Below are positions 1-8,561 of a stretch of 64,000 nucleotides of DNA, in pieces. Source of the stretch: Candidatus Mailhella excrementigallinarum (GTDB taxonomy: Bacteria > Desulfobacterota > Desulfovibrionia > Desulfovibrionales > Desulfovibrionaceae). Below the pieces are notes generated by a model. The model was not told where the DNA came from. It was given only the letters and a program-made list of their open reading frames with translations, and did not search any database. Location of the stretch: positions 24,939-88,938 of the forward strand of contig CALUUZ010000013.1 in the NCBI GenBank assembly GCA_944324075.1, read 5' to 3'. How positions within the stretch are numbered: the first letter of the stretch is position 1; each line of letters begins with the position of its first letter. The position numbers and the translations under genes are program-made.

Positions 1-684
1 CTTCCCCAGTTTTTCCAGAGTGGGACAGAAATTTTTCCATTCGTCAGGGGTCAGTGCCGCTCCTGCGCTGAGCAGGCCGGCACTGCCGCCGCTGCCGAAA
101 CCAACCAGAGCTATCCTGGACGCGTCAATCAGCGGGCCGATATTCGGATCTCCCAGGACAAGATCAAGAGTATTGCGCAACTGACGGCTGCGCTGGGTCA
201 ACTGTACATCGGAAAACAGCAGGCTCATGTCGTCCGCATTGTCGCCGTCATGCTGGGGAGCGGCGACAATGTAACCCTGCCCGACAAGACGTTCGGCAAG
301 GTGATGATAGGAAAAGCGTGTTCCTGCGGAATCGTGGGACAATATGATCAGAGGATATGTTCCGGGGATGGGTCGGGCATTGCGCGCTGCGTAAAATTCC
401 TGCCCTCCGGTGCTGATTTTTCCCGGTTCAGCGCGGGTGGGATACCAGACAGCCACATCCAGACGGATTTGTTCAGCCGGAATCCAGTCCACCAGAGAAC
501 GGTAGGCCGGGTGTATCGGCGGGCTGTTCATAAAGTCGAAAAGTCCCGCCCGGGCCTCTGTTTTCAGAAAAAACGGAATCAGCAGACCGAGAACAATCCA
601 GAGGAAAAAGGAGCGCTTCCTCCCCTTTTCCCTGGGGACGAAAGGGGAAAAGGGAAAGGAACCTGCAGCGGGAGCGGATATCAT
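1..684 (-). CDS. alpha/beta-hydrolase-like membrane-anchored protein (C-terminus outside window)
   Basis: The first 228 codons of a gene that runs out of the left edge are visible. A basic N-terminus (residues 20-24) precedes one hydrophobic segment (about 26-40), a signal or membrane anchor. The rest looks like the dienelactone-hydrolase / PAF-acetylhydrolase branch of alpha/beta hydrolases: a strand plus turn at SHDSAG (116-121), where the family usually has SHGFGG, then AAPQHDG (141-147), and the nucleophile-elbow region ALVGFGSGGSAG (192-203). The family normally has G-x-S-x-G-G at this elbow; here residues 195-200 read GFGSGG, so the position of the usual serine is glycine. The protein may therefore be inactive or use the next serine. 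The start at 684 lies 9 bases after the mazG stop, so the two are probably co-transcribed. The substrate is unknown. Confidence 0.6.
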   Translation of the reverse strand, partial: MISAPAAGSFPFSPFVPREKGRKRSFFLWIVLGLLIPFFLKTEARAGLFDFMNSPPIHPAYRSLVDWIPAEQIRLDVAVWYPTRAEPGKISTGGQEFYAARNARPIPGTYPLIILSHDSAGTRFSYHHLAERLVGQGYIVAAPQHDGDNADDMSLLFSDVQLTQRSRQLRNTLDLVLGDPNIGPLIDASRIALVGFGSGGSAGLLSAGAALTPDEWKNFCPTLEKLGK

Positions 685-693
685 GCCCGTGGC

Positions 694-1575
694 TTATTTC
701 CCGGATTCGCCGGAAACTGCGGACGGGCTGACAAACGGAACGTGGTGCTCGCCTGATGAGCCGGAGGAGGTTTCCTGCTCCTTGACTTCATTCCAGAGTT
801 CATCTTTGGCATCCAGATCAAGAGCGGCAAAGTCCCTTCCCCGCTCTTTTGCCAGTTTTTCCATGGCCTCGAAACGGCGCCGGAAACGGTTGTCGGCCAT
901 ATCAAGGGCATGAGCGGCCTTGATCCCCATGCGTCTGCCCAGTTCGACCAGCGAAAAAAGCATGTCGCCGAGTTCATGTTCCTTGGCCGTTTCATCTCCG
1001 GATGCCCTGGCATCCAGCAATTCCAGCCATTCCGACTCGATCTGGCGCTCCACGTCCTCTTCTTCGTCCCAGGTAAAGCCTGCCTGAGCCGCCTTGCTGT
1101 GCAGACGGTAGGCCTTGGTCAGCGGAGGCAGGCCGGCAGGTACGGAGGAGAGAAGCCCGCCGTCCCTTTCTCCCGCTTCCGCTTTTTCCGCCTTTTTGAT
1201 TTCCGCCCAGGCCCTCGCAAATTCGGCCTGGCTGGCAAAGTGAGCATCTCCGAATACATGGGGATGACGGCGCGTCATCTTGTCCGCGCCTGCATTCAGG
1301 GCGTCGGCCAGTGAAAAACTTCCGGCGTCGGCAAAGCGCCGGGCGGTGATGATGAGCAGGAAGAGCAGATCTCCCATTTCGTCACAGGCATGTCCGGGTT
1401 TGCCGGAGCGTATGGCGTCCACAAGTTCATGGCATTCTTCAATGATATATTCGCAAAGGGAAACGGGAGTTTGCGCCCTGTCCCAGGGGCATCCGCCTTC
1501 CGGATCGAGAAGCTTGTCCACCACACTCTGAATGTGTTCCAGTGCCCGCTGTTCCTTGTTTGCATCTGTATTCAT
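694..1575 (-). CDS. mazG: nucleoside triphosphate pyrophosphohydrolase MazG
   Basis: The predicted 293-residue protein carries the duplicated MazG fold. The N-terminal domain contains CPWDRAQT followed by EECHELVDAI and DEMGDLLFLL, the EExxE / ExxD magnesium-binding helices. A second MazG domain carries the corresponding helices ending ELGDMLFSLVELGR. MazG hydrolyses (d)NTPs to NMP and pyrophosphate and is linked to clearing aberrant nucleotides. The length is a little above the E. coli enzyme (263 residues) because of a variable C-terminal tail of about 35 residues rich in E, S and G. An ATG at 1575 is preferred over the in-frame GTG two codons upstream, because a cggag ribosome-binding site sits five bases before the ATG and would overlap the GTG. 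It lies in a minus-strand series with cvpA upstream and the hydrolase-like gene downstream. Confidence 0.9.
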   Translation of the reverse strand: MNTDANKEQRALEHIQSVVDKLLDPEGGCPWDRAQTPVSLCEYIIEECHELVDAIRSGKPGHACDEMGDLLFLLIITARRFADAGSFSLADALNAGADKMTRRHPHVFGDAHFASQAEFARAWAEIKKAEKAEAGERDGGLLSSVPAGLPPLTKAYRLHSKAAQAGFTWDEEEDVERQIESEWLELLDARASGDETAKEHELGDMLFSLVELGRRMGIKAAHALDMADNRFRRRFEAMEKLAKERGRDFAALDLDAKDELWNEVKEQETSSGSSGEHHVPFVSPSAVSGESGK

Positions 1576-1644
1576 GTTCACTCCGTTTATGGCAAATGGG
1601 CTTTTGCAGTATCTGTTGCGATTTTCCCGTCATGCCCGCGTCGT

Positions 1645-1750
1645 CGCGTTTTCTCCGGCTGCAGCGACACCGGACAGAGTGGAAGTACGGCGAATTCTCG
1701 CTCCGCCTGCCTCCTGGAGCAGGTTCAAGGTCAAATTGCTCTGGGAATCT
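1645..1750 (-). repeat. degenerate copy of repeat family A
   Basis: Read on the minus strand, this stretch follows the left half of the family A element described at 24094-24262: an AGAGCA(A)TTT-like start, a GCTCC break, a GCGGAGCGAGA block, TTCGCCG and TCCGGTGTCGC. It lacks a clear right end. It occupies most of the 250-base gap between mazG and cvpA, in which no other gene is visible. Confidence 0.5.
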
Positions 1751-1834
1751 GATCCCGAATCCAGGAATTGGACAAAACTGCAGACTGCGCGGCGAAATAT
1801 GGCGTCTGGCCGGAACTGCCCTGCCGAATACTCC

Positions 1835-2311
1835 TCAGGGCAGAGTTATGTTCAGATTGAGGGAACCGGCCACCCAGCGCACGAATTCAAAAAGAGGAGG
1901 GATGACCTGGGATGTCTTGACAAACTCGTGCTCCGGCGCAATCCACAGGATGACATACGCCAGAGCGGAGGCGATGATGGCGCCTTTTATCGCTCCTATG
2001 CCGAGTCCCAGGAGATGATCGAGCCATCCGGCGCAGGCGATATGGAGAATTTTCTGTACCAGACGGGCCAACAGGCCGATAATGACCATTCCGCCCAGCA
2101 GCAGGCCGACCCACGCTGCCACAGGTGCGCCCCGTCCCAGCATGGGTTCCATGAACTCCGAGCATTGAGGGGCGAACATGCGGGCCAGAACAAGCCCGAC
2201 GAGCAACCCCACCAGTCCCGCGACTTCTCCCACAAAGCCGCGCAGCAGGCCCCTCAGGGAGAAAATGCCTGCAACGGTCAGCAGGGCGATATCCACATAG
2301 TTAAGCGGCAT
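1835..2311 (-). CDS. cvpA: CvpA family inner-membrane protein
   Basis: A 158-residue, almost wholly hydrophobic protein with four predicted membrane segments (about residues 8-24, 28-46, 65-86 and 100-122). The N-terminus has the CvpA signature of an N-x-x-D-x-x (here NYVDIALL) followed by a glycine-rich RGLLRGFVGEVAGLVG. CvpA proteins were named for colicin V production and are associated with envelope homeostasis; their biochemical role is unsettled. Length is typical (about 160). The start at 2311 has a cagga ribosome-binding site. It is the first gene of the cvpA-mazG-hydrolase minus-strand group, which begins just after the qrc terminator. Confidence 0.85.
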   Translation of the reverse strand: MPLNYVDIALLTVAGIFSLRGLLRGFVGEVAGLVGLLVGLVLARMFAPQCSEFMEPMLGRGAPVAAWVGLLLGGMVIIGLLARLVQKILHIACAGWLDHLLGLGIGAIKGAIIASALAYVILWIAPEHEFVKTSQVIPPLFEFVRWVAGSLNLNITLP

Positions 2312-2393
2312 GAATAAGATCCTGTATTGGAGAAATGTATCTGGTGATAAGTAACGGAACAGCGGCGTTCTGTAAATGTTTCCCGAGATGGAA

Positions 2394-2433
2394 AACGCGA
2401 AAGCCCGGCAGGTGTCGGCCGGGCTTTCGCGTT
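2394..2433 (-). terminator. terminator downstream of qrcD
   Basis: A 16-base stem (aacgcgaaagcccggc and its reverse complement) around an 8-base loop lies 41 bases past the qrcD stop. On the minus strand it is followed by a short T run (tttt). It separates the qrc operon from cvpA, which reads in the same direction. Confidence 0.75.
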
Positions 2434-2474
2434 GAGTGGTCTTCAGAGGCGAACAGCTCTGATGCCGGAAGCGG

Positions 2475-3725
2475 TTACTTGTTCTCGTTCAGCCTGGCTT
2501 CCTGCGGGAACATGGGCAGATAGCGGTAGGAAAGGGAAAGTACCATGGCCGCATAGGCCATGACCAGCGCACATGCGCCCCATTCGGCCCAGTTCGGCGC
2601 ATAGGTGCGCCATGCGTCAAAGGGCATGACCGGAATGGCCAGAGCCTGCACCGTGAGCAGATAACGGTTCAGGGTAATGCTGATGCAGGTAAGCGTCAGC
2701 ATGGTATAGAAGATTTTGGGGTTCTCGCGGGTGGATTTTTTCAGCAGGAAAATCACCGGCAGAATAATGCACAGCAGCTCCGTCCACATCAGCCATTTTC
2801 CGTAAATCCAGCCGTAGAACATCTGATCGAAGGTCAGACCTTCCCGGGGAAGGAGGTCTACAGCCCAGAACCATGTATCCGCCAGTTTGAACACGGTATA
2901 GACCAGCAGCATGGTCCCGCCGATCTTGCCCATGAGCTGCTTTACCTCCCAGGTCACCAGTCTGCGGCCGGACATCTTTTCCATGATTGTGCAGACGAGA
3001 ACGGTGAACATGGGACCGGCGCTGATGGCGGACAGGATGAACAGGAAGAAGGTCCAGGGCCAGATGAAGAAGCCTTCCCGATACAGGTAGGGCCGGCCGA
3101 ACAGCACACCGTACATGCCGCCGAGCGATCCCTGATGGAATGTGGACAGAAAGGCGCCGATGCCTGCAAACAGAGGCATGAGCAGATGGAAGTTGTGTGC
3201 CAGGGCGCTGATGAAACGGGATCTGGCAAGCTGGCGGTTTTCCAGAATCAGCGGCACATACTCGATAATGAGCACGATGCAGTAACATGTGATACAGAAG
3301 ATGACTTCCGTCAGCATGGAGTGGACGTTGGGATACCAGTATCCGAACCAGCAGCGGATGGGCTGGCCGATATCCAGCACCAGGATGAGCATGGCTCCCG
3401 TATAGCAGAGAAAACCGATGACCGCCGCCAGATTGACGATGTTTTTCAGTTCGTCGATGTTCAGAATATAGCGGAGCAGCCCGGTGAAAAACGCTCCTGC
3501 GCCCAGCGCAATGACTGCGAGGTCAAAGGTGATCCACAGGCCGAAACCGAAGTAATCGTCCATGCCGGTTTCACCCAGACCGAAACCAAGCACGCGCACG
3601 GCGGCATAAAGCCCCCATAGCAGAATAACGCCCAGAATGCCCATCCAGGCCATGAATCTGGTCAGGGAGCAGCGCTGACAGCCTTCAGGGAACAGGGCCG
3701 CGTCAACAGGTTTGCTGTAATCCAT
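2475..3725 (-). CDS. qrcD: quinone reductase complex membrane subunit QrcD (NrfD/PsrC family)
   Basis: A 416-residue integral membrane protein of the NrfD/PsrC family with about ten predicted helices. It starts in the cytoplasm with a short cysteine-bearing tail (EGCQRCSLTRF). In the Desulfovibrio Qrc complex this subunit carries the menaquinone site and takes electrons delivered by the periplasmic subunits QrcA-C. It is the last gene of the four-gene run, starts 3 bases after the qrcC stop, and has an aaggtg ribosome-binding site. Assignment rests mainly on gene order, which is that known for qrcABCD, and on the NrfD-like helix pattern. Confidence 0.9.
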   Translation of the reverse strand: MDYSKPVDAALFPEGCQRCSLTRFMAWMGILGVILLWGLYAAVRVLGFGLGETGMDDYFGFGLWITFDLAVIALGAGAFFTGLLRYILNIDELKNIVNLAAVIGFLCYTGAMLILVLDIGQPIRCWFGYWYPNVHSMLTEVIFCITCYCIVLIIEYVPLILENRQLARSRFISALAHNFHLLMPLFAGIGAFLSTFHQGSLGGMYGVLFGRPYLYREGFFIWPWTFFLFILSAISAGPMFTVLVCTIMEKMSGRRLVTWEVKQLMGKIGGTMLLVYTVFKLADTWFWAVDLLPREGLTFDQMFYGWIYGKWLMWTELLCIILPVIFLLKKSTRENPKIFYTMLTLTCISITLNRYLLTVQALAIPVMPFDAWRTYAPNWAEWGACALVMAYAAMVLSLSYRYLPMFPQEARLNENK

Positions 3726-3728
3726 AAC

Positions 3729-4508
3729 CTACACCTTCTTGTTATCGCCGGTGGCTTCGTGTTCCAGATAGTTGTCGCCCTGACGGCGGACCCATTCCCG
3801 CTTGCTCAGGTAGTAAACCTGCGGCTCGGTTCCCAGTCTTTCCAGCAGGCGGAAAGCATGGGGACTCTGCCTGAGCTCATACACCTTGTGCTTGGGGTTG
3901 TTCAGATCGCCGAACGTAATCGCCCCGTTCGGGCAGGCTTCCGTGCAGGCGGTGATGTACGCGCCGTCAGGCAGATCCATCGGGTCCTCGCCTTTCAGGA
4001 TGGCGGCATCCTTGGCGTGCATCCAGCGATGATGGCAGAACGAACACTTTTCTACAACACCGCGCGGGCGGGTGGATACATCGGGAGTCAGCGTACGATC
4101 CAGATCGCCCGGCCATTTGGGATCATACCAGTTAAAGTAGCGGGCATGGTAAGGACACGAGGCCATGCAGTACCGGCAGCCGATGCAGCGGGGAGGAATC
4201 TGGCTGACGATTCCGCCTTCTTCGCGCTTGTCGGTGGCGACCACAGGGCACACGCTGACGCAGGACGGCTTGCCGCACTGCATGCAGGGACGGGGCAGAT
4301 ATGCCACTTCGTGGTCGGGGAAGGACTTGCCGTTGGAAAGGCGGTACACCGTAAGCCAGTTCAGGGCGCGCAGCTTGTTGCTGGCATCGACCTGGGGGGC
4401 AAGATTGTTTTCCGCCTGGCAGGCCACCATGCACGCGCCGCATCCGGTGCATTTGTCAAGGTCGATGACCATGCCCCATCTGATTTTGAAATCGATAACT
4501 TCAGACAT
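3729..4508 (-). CDS. qrcC: quinone reductase complex iron-sulfur subunit QrcC
   Basis: A 259-residue ferredoxin-like electron-transfer subunit. Four cysteine clusters are visible: CTGCGACMVAC near residue 21, CMQCGKPSCVSVCP near 97, CIGCRYCMASCP near 127, and a split CSFCHH ... CTEACP motif near 155-195. This is the arrangement of PsrB/NrfC/HybA-type subunits that hold three or four [Fe-S] clusters. No signal peptide is visible; the protein is presumably exported with the twin-arginine QrcB partner, as is usual for such complexes (inference). It transfers electrons from QrcB to the membrane subunit QrcD. The start lies 10 bases after the qrcB stop, with an agggag ribosome-binding site. Confidence 0.92.
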   Translation of the reverse strand: MSEVIDFKIRWGMVIDLDKCTGCGACMVACQAENNLAPQVDASNKLRALNWLTVYRLSNGKSFPDHEVAYLPRPCMQCGKPSCVSVCPVVATDKREEGGIVSQIPPRCIGCRYCMASCPYHARYFNWYDPKWPGDLDRTLTPDVSTRPRGVVEKCSFCHHRWMHAKDAAILKGEDPMDLPDGAYITACTEACPNGAITFGDLNNPKHKVYELRQSPHAFRLLERLGTEPQVYYLSKREWVRRQGDNYLEHEATGDNKKV

Positions 4509-4518
4509 TTCTCGCTCC

Positions 4519-6588
4519 CTACGCCTTGTCCACGCTTACACCTGCGGAACTCCATACCGGCAGGCCTGTGCCGGGTTCGCGGGTGATGCTGGTCAATGTC
4601 ATGATGTTGCTCCCCTTGTTCCGGCTGAACTCGTCAAAGGCGGTGTGGCCGAGTCCGGCGCTCAGAGCGACAGCGTCGGGGAGTACGCCTTCAAAAATGT
4701 CCACCAGAGCGGGAACCTTCACCTTACCGTTGCCGACAGTTACGCGGGCTCCCTTGCGCACGCCGAGCTTGTCCGCTGTAGCGGCATTCATCTGCGCCAC
4801 GCTGGAATGCCCGGCAAGCTGGTATTCCGTAATGATTTTTGTGGCGAAGGGCGGAATGCCTGTCTGGGCAGTGCCCATGCCGAGTACGACAACAGGCGCC
4901 AGGCTCAGGGGGGCTGCTTCTTTCTTCAGCGTCAGGGCTGTTCTGATCGCGTCCGTGTTGTATACGGGCACGGAAAACGCGCCGGATGCCTTTTTCTGGA
5001 ATACGGCTCCGCTTTCCACCATTTTCCGGAAATTGGCACCGAGACTGTAAGCCTTTTTATACAGCAGTCCGGGCATGTCCTTCACTCCGGTTTCGACACC
5101 GAGCTCCTTCGCCAGGGAGATGAGAACCTCGCCCATGGGGCGGGAGTTATAGAAGGGCTTGACCAGAGGATGGCTGATGCACCAGCTGACTTCTCCGGAA
5201 CCGTAGGGCGTGTAGCAGTCGTCAAAGCGTTCCAGCCCCATGGCGGCAGGGAGAACAAGATCGCATCTCGCGCAGCTCTCGCTGAGGAAGCTCGCCATGG
5301 CGACTTTGAAGCCGCTTCTGGTGAACACTTCTTCCATGCCTGAATCGGAAGGCAGTGAATACAGCGGGTTGGCGTCATATATGAGCAGCACGCGTGGCGC
5401 TTCTGTTTCGCCGGAAGCTACGCTCTGCGACCATGCTATGAGGTTGCGGTTCACCACTGTGCGATAGTCGGAAGCTCCGGTCACGACAGGGGTGGGAAAA
5501 GGCAGGTTGACGAGTCCGCCTTCCGCTCCCACACGGCCAAGCAGCATGTTTACTGCGATGCCCGCCATAACGGCTCCCGCTCCGCCGCCCGCGCCAAGGG
5601 CTGAACCCACCAGAACAAGAGGCTTTTCCGCCCCCGCAAGGGCTTTGGCTACTTCAGCGAGGCGTCCGGCGTCCACACCGGTCAGCGCTGCAACCTTTTC
5701 GGGAGTATATTCCCCCGCAAGAGCTTTGAAATCGTCAAGACCGGCGGAAGGCACTGCATGCCCGGCCTTGATCAGAAGATGGGCTATGCCCAGGGCCAGC
5801 TCCATTTCCATCCCGTCGCGGCAGGGCAGCCACCAGTCCGCGCCCGCGGCGGTATTGTTCTGCACCGGCCCGGCATAGGCAAACTTCACCCGCGCTTCCT
5901 GCCCGGCAGGGCGTCCGGCGCTGAAGTTCCTGCGGTTGCGGGCCACTGTGCCCCAGCTTTCCAGCATATTCGCACCGATGGCGAGGATGAAGTCGCTGTT
6001 ATCCACATCATAGCCCAGACGTCCCATGCCTCCCATGGCGCTCCACGCAGCCAGAGCGGCCTGTTCGTCATCGGGCATGAAATAGAAATCGGCGGAGCCA
6101 CGGCTTTCCACAAGGCTGGACAGCAGCTCATTCACAGTACTGGTGGGGTCTCCCGAGATGCAGGCCGTGGAGCCGCCGGCTTCGGCCAGCTTTTCCCTGA
6201 GCAGCTTTTCCGCCTCCTCCCAGGAAATGGCGACCAGAGCGCCGTCGGGGGTGCGGCGCAGAGGCTCTTTCAGTCTGGCCGGACTGACCATGAGCTGTGT
6301 TTCGGCTGCGGCAAGCGCAGTGAGCGCTCCGCGGCTCAGGGGGTTATCCGGATCGCTGAGAGCGCGCACGGGCTGTCCGTCCACCAGACGGACACGGATG
6401 CCTGTGCCGGAGGGACAAAGTTTGCTGATGGTACGCATATATGTGCTGTCGCCCCGGGGAACACGGGGAATCCAGCCCCAGTTCTGGGACCAGTACACGG
6501 CATCGTACAGAGTATTCCAGATAATGGGAGACGCCACGAGGCCCACGGTCCCGCCGGCGGCAAATTTGAGAAATCCTCTTCTGTTCAT
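4519..6588 (-). CDS. qrcB: quinone reductase complex molybdopterin-family subunit QrcB
   Basis: A 689-residue protein of the molybdopterin oxidoreductase superfamily. It begins with a twin-arginine signal (NRRGFLKFAAGG). Family members that bind an N-terminal [4Fe-4S] cluster have three or four cysteines after this point. Here the equivalent segment, KLCPSGTGIRVRLVDG (about residues 57-72), keeps only one cysteine, so no cluster can be bound. This fits what is known of QrcB, which has the fold but is thought to lack the cofactor and to act as a structural or electron-relay subunit. The C-terminal half includes a molydopterin-dinucleotide-binding-like domain. The gene lies between qrcA and qrcC with gaps of 26 and 10 bases. 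Confidence 0.92.
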   Translation of the reverse strand: MNRRGFLKFAAGGTVGLVASPIIWNTLYDAVYWSQNWGWIPRVPRGDSTYMRTISKLCPSGTGIRVRLVDGQPVRALSDPDNPLSRGALTALAAAETQLMVSPARLKEPLRRTPDGALVAISWEEAEKLLREKLAEAGGSTACISGDPTSTVNELLSSLVESRGSADFYFMPDDEQAALAAWSAMGGMGRLGYDVDNSDFILAIGANMLESWGTVARNRRNFSAGRPAGQEARVKFAYAGPVQNNTAAGADWWLPCRDGMEMELALGIAHLLIKAGHAVPSAGLDDFKALAGEYTPEKVAALTGVDAGRLAEVAKALAGAEKPLVLVGSALGAGGGAGAVMAGIAVNMLLGRVGAEGGLVNLPFPTPVVTGASDYRTVVNRNLIAWSQSVASGETEAPRVLLIYDANPLYSLPSDSGMEEVFTRSGFKVAMASFLSESCARCDLVLPAAMGLERFDDCYTPYGSGEVSWCISHPLVKPFYNSRPMGEVLISLAKELGVETGVKDMPGLLYKKAYSLGANFRKMVESGAVFQKKASGAFSVPVYNTDAIRTALTLKKEAAPLSLAPVVVLGMGTAQTGIPPFATKIITEYQLAGHSSVAQMNAATADKLGVRKGARVTVGNGKVKVPALVDIFEGVLPDAVALSAGLGHTAFDEFSRNKGSNIMTLTSITREPGTGLPVWSSAGVSVDKA

Positions 6589-6614
6589 GATTTCCTCACT
6601 GGCTCGCCTGGGCG

Positions 6615-7262
6615 CTACTTGTGGCAGACGAAGCAGGCGTTATTCGCATTGGTCGCCGGGCTCAGGTGGTTGGGGTTGGCGTGGCAGCGCTCGCAGTCCC
6701 ACATGAGCATGGTGCCCTTCGGATAGCCGGAAAGCCGGTTTTCCGAATAGACGGGCGGAGTGGTCACCTTCGACATGTCGATATGGCATACCTTGCACAG
6801 AGCACCCGGATTCTCCGCATATTCTGTGTGGCAGGTCGAGCAGCGTTCTACGGAGTGAACGGAATGGCTGAAGAAGACATTATCGGGCTGCTTCAGATAA
6901 ACGAGCCACTCGGAACGGATCTCGCGGCCTGTCTGGACATAGTCCTGCACGAAACGGATTTCCTCGGGAGTATTGCCGATGGCTTCCGAGTGGCATTCCG
7001 CACATGAGGCGGTGGTAGGCACGCCGCTGAACTGGCCGTCAGGCCCCGCAAAGTGGCATTGCCTGCAATCCATGCCCTGCTCGTCCACATGGAGAACGTG
7101 GTTGAACGCGACCGGTTGTTTCAGTTCTTTCTGCATAAGAGCGGGCAGAACCGCCCAGCCCAGAATCAGGGCCACGACCAGGCCCACAAGGAAGGCGCCC
7201 CAACCGCAACAGCAACATTTTTTTGCCGTTTCAGGTGCGCTGGTGTGATTCCTCTCCTCCAT
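6615..7262 (-). CDS. qrcA: quinone reductase complex hexahaem cytochrome QrcA
   Basis: A 215-residue membrane-anchored multihaem cytochrome c. One hydrophobic helix (about residues 22-42) follows a cysteine-rich start (KKCCCCGW). Six haem-binding CxxCH motifs follow in order: CRQCH, CAECH, CSTCH, CKVCH, CERCH and CFVCH, the last almost at the C-terminus. In Qrc, QrcA accepts electrons from the periplasmic type I cytochrome c3 reduced by hydrogenases and formate dehydrogenases. A candidate c3 partner is encoded at 47804-48211. This is the first gene of the operon; a sigma-70-like promoter lies about 130 bases upstream. Confidence 0.93.
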   Translation of the reverse strand: MEERNHTSAPETAKKCCCCGWGAFLVGLVVALILGWAVLPALMQKELKQPVAFNHVLHVDEQGMDCRQCHFAGPDGQFSGVPTTASCAECHSEAIGNTPEEIRFVQDYVQTGREIRSEWLVYLKQPDNVFFSHSVHSVERCSTCHTEYAENPGALCKVCHIDMSKVTTPPVYSENRLSGYPKGTMLMWDCERCHANPNHLSPATNANNACFVCHK

Positions 7263-7738
7263 CCCGATGCCTCGTGCTGGTTTGAGGTGACTGATTGACG
7301 CGTCCGGACCGCGACAGAAGTCGGGAACGGCGGGACGCTGGCGGAACCATCGGCAATCTGAGAAATGCAGCGAAGAGTTCCCGTGAACTGTGTCAGTCTA
7401 GGGTAAAAACATGCGTATGGCAATGGGGAAATAGAGGAACACGACTACCTGTCGCAAGATATTGTCATGCCGTCAGTGAGCGGACTCAGCCGGACGGAAT
7501 TGGCTCCGACGGCCCGAAGACAGGGATGACGCCGCATGTTTTTCATGATAGGAGAGCCGGGTTCTTTGGGTTTTCCTTCTTTAGGCCAGAGGGCCATTGC
7601 CGGGATCGGCCCGGTAATGCCGGAAGCGCGCGGGGCTTATGAGGCCGCGGACTTCCGAAAAGCTGTCCAGAATGATGCAGAAATGCGGGGCAGAGGAAAA
7701 CCGGCATAACATGCGGGCATGGCCCGACGGAGAGTGCA
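7263..7738. other. divergent intergenic region between qrcA and the rhodanese gene
   Basis: This 476-base stretch lies between the divergent qrcA and rhodanese genes. It contains the promoter candidate at 7395-7423 facing qrcA. No credible coding frame or copy of the dispersed repeats was seen in the rest. The rhodanese side ends in a ggagag ribosome-binding site just before 7739. Confidence 0.5.
7395..7423 (-). promoter_or_regulatory. sigma-70-like promoter for qrcABCD
   Basis: On the minus strand TTGCCA is separated by 17 bases from TAGACT, giving a predicted start near 7388 and a leader of about 125 nt before qrcA. The fit is reasonable but was read by eye and is not experimentally supported. 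Confidence 0.4.
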
Positions 7739-8113
7739 ATGAAACGGGTTTTACGGTTTACGCTTATCTGTCTGATGCTGTTTATGGGATACGCGGCACC
7801 GTCCGCGGCGAAAAATGAAGCTTCAGCTCCTGCAGCGGTAGCTCCTCAGGAAGCGCTTTCCCTTATTGAGCAGACTCCGGATGTTTTCATCCTGGATGTG
7901 CGGACTCCCGGCGAGTTTGCGCAGAAGCATCTGCCCAACGCGGTGAACATTCCCGTGGAAGAATTGAAGGACAGATTGGCCGAAGTGCCGGATGGCAAGC
8001 CCGTGGTGGTATATTGCCGTTCCGGAATGAGGGCCGGAAACGCAGGCGCGATGCTCGGCAAGGCCCGTCCTGACATGAAGATCTTTGTGGTAAAAGGCTC
8101 TATTGTCCAGTAG
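7739..8113 (+). CDS. exported single-domain rhodanese
   Basis: A 124-residue protein with a clear N-terminal signal peptide (cleavage probably after the AAPSAA segment near residue 25). One rhodanese domain follows: LDVRTPGEFAQKHLPNAVNIP (about 52-72) and the active-site loop CRSGMR (about 99-104), where the cysteine accepts sulfane sulfur. Secreted single-domain rhodaneses of this type occur widely in sulfur-cycling bacteria; substrate and role are unknown. The C-terminus is short: after FVVKGSIVQ the frame stops, whereas family members usually continue through a K-G-G-x-x-x-W helix. The ggagag ribosome-binding site supports the start. Confidence 0.85.
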   Translation: MKRVLRFTLICLMLFMGYAAPSAAKNEASAPAAVAPQEALSLIEQTPDVFILDVRTPGEFAQKHLPNAVNIPVEELKDRLAEVPDGKPVVVYCRSGMRAGNAGAMLGKARPDMKIFVVKGSIVQ

Positions 8114-8144
8114 CTCCCGGCCGTCCGGATTTTCGGAAACGCTC

Positions 8145-8174
8145 TTGACCTGTGTCCGGGTGTCCGGCTACAAG
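8145..8174 (+). promoter_or_regulatory. candidate promoter for tRNA-Ser
   Basis: TTGACC and TACAAG are 18 bases apart, and the predicted start falls about 50 bases before the mature tRNA. Read by eye only. Confidence 0.4.
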
Positions 8175-8229
8175 GGATGACGCATTGCGAATCCCCTGCG
8201 GGGGAAGCAGGTTTAACAGCCTCAGTTAT

Positions 8230-8319
8230 GGAAGAGTGGCAGAGCGGTTGAATGCGACGGTCTTGAAAACCGTTGAGGATTTACGTCCTCCGGGGGTTCG
8301 AATCCCTCCTCTTCCGCCA
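8230..8319 (+). tRNA. tRNA-Ser(UGA)
   Basis: A complete 90-base class II tRNA. The acceptor stem ggaagag pairs with ctcttcc, followed by discriminator G and an encoded CCA. The anticodon loop cttgaaa carries TGA on a five-base-pair stem (acggt/accgt). A long variable arm (gaggatttacgtcctc) identifies it as serine-type. The T arm holds ggttcgaatcc. It decodes UCA-type serine codons. Confidence 0.95.
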
Positions 8320-8332
8320 GGCGGAATCGTAT

Positions 8333-8376
8333 GAGTCCTTGCAAGCCGGGTCGTCATTTGCAGGGGCTCATTTTTA
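8333..8376 (+). terminator. terminator after tRNA-Ser
   Basis: A 12-base stem with two G-U pairs (gagtccttgcaa with ttgcaggggctc) is followed by atttttat. It lies 13 bases past the tRNA CCA end. Confidence 0.7.
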
Positions 8377-8561
8377 TTGGCATGGACTCTGACCGGACGG
8401 CGGCCCCGCGCGGCGTTATCAATGCGATTTTTCAGCGGAACGTCCGCAGCGCTGTTTCCTGCCGGGCGGCGATGGCTTTGTGAGAGTCGGTATCGGTTCT
8501 GACGGGACTGGCTGCCGGGATCGCCGGAAAACAGAAATTTTCCGCGCGTGGGAGTGTTTTC

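Noticed and set aside
1645..1750. Possible 4.5S or other small RNA between mazG and cvpA
   Set aside because: The sequence aligns with the left half of repeat family A instead, and the SRP RNA core loop is not present.
4519..6588. Formate dehydrogenase or other active molybdoenzyme
   Set aside because: The N-terminal cluster cysteines are missing, and the neighbours match the qrcABCD order, so QrcB fits better.
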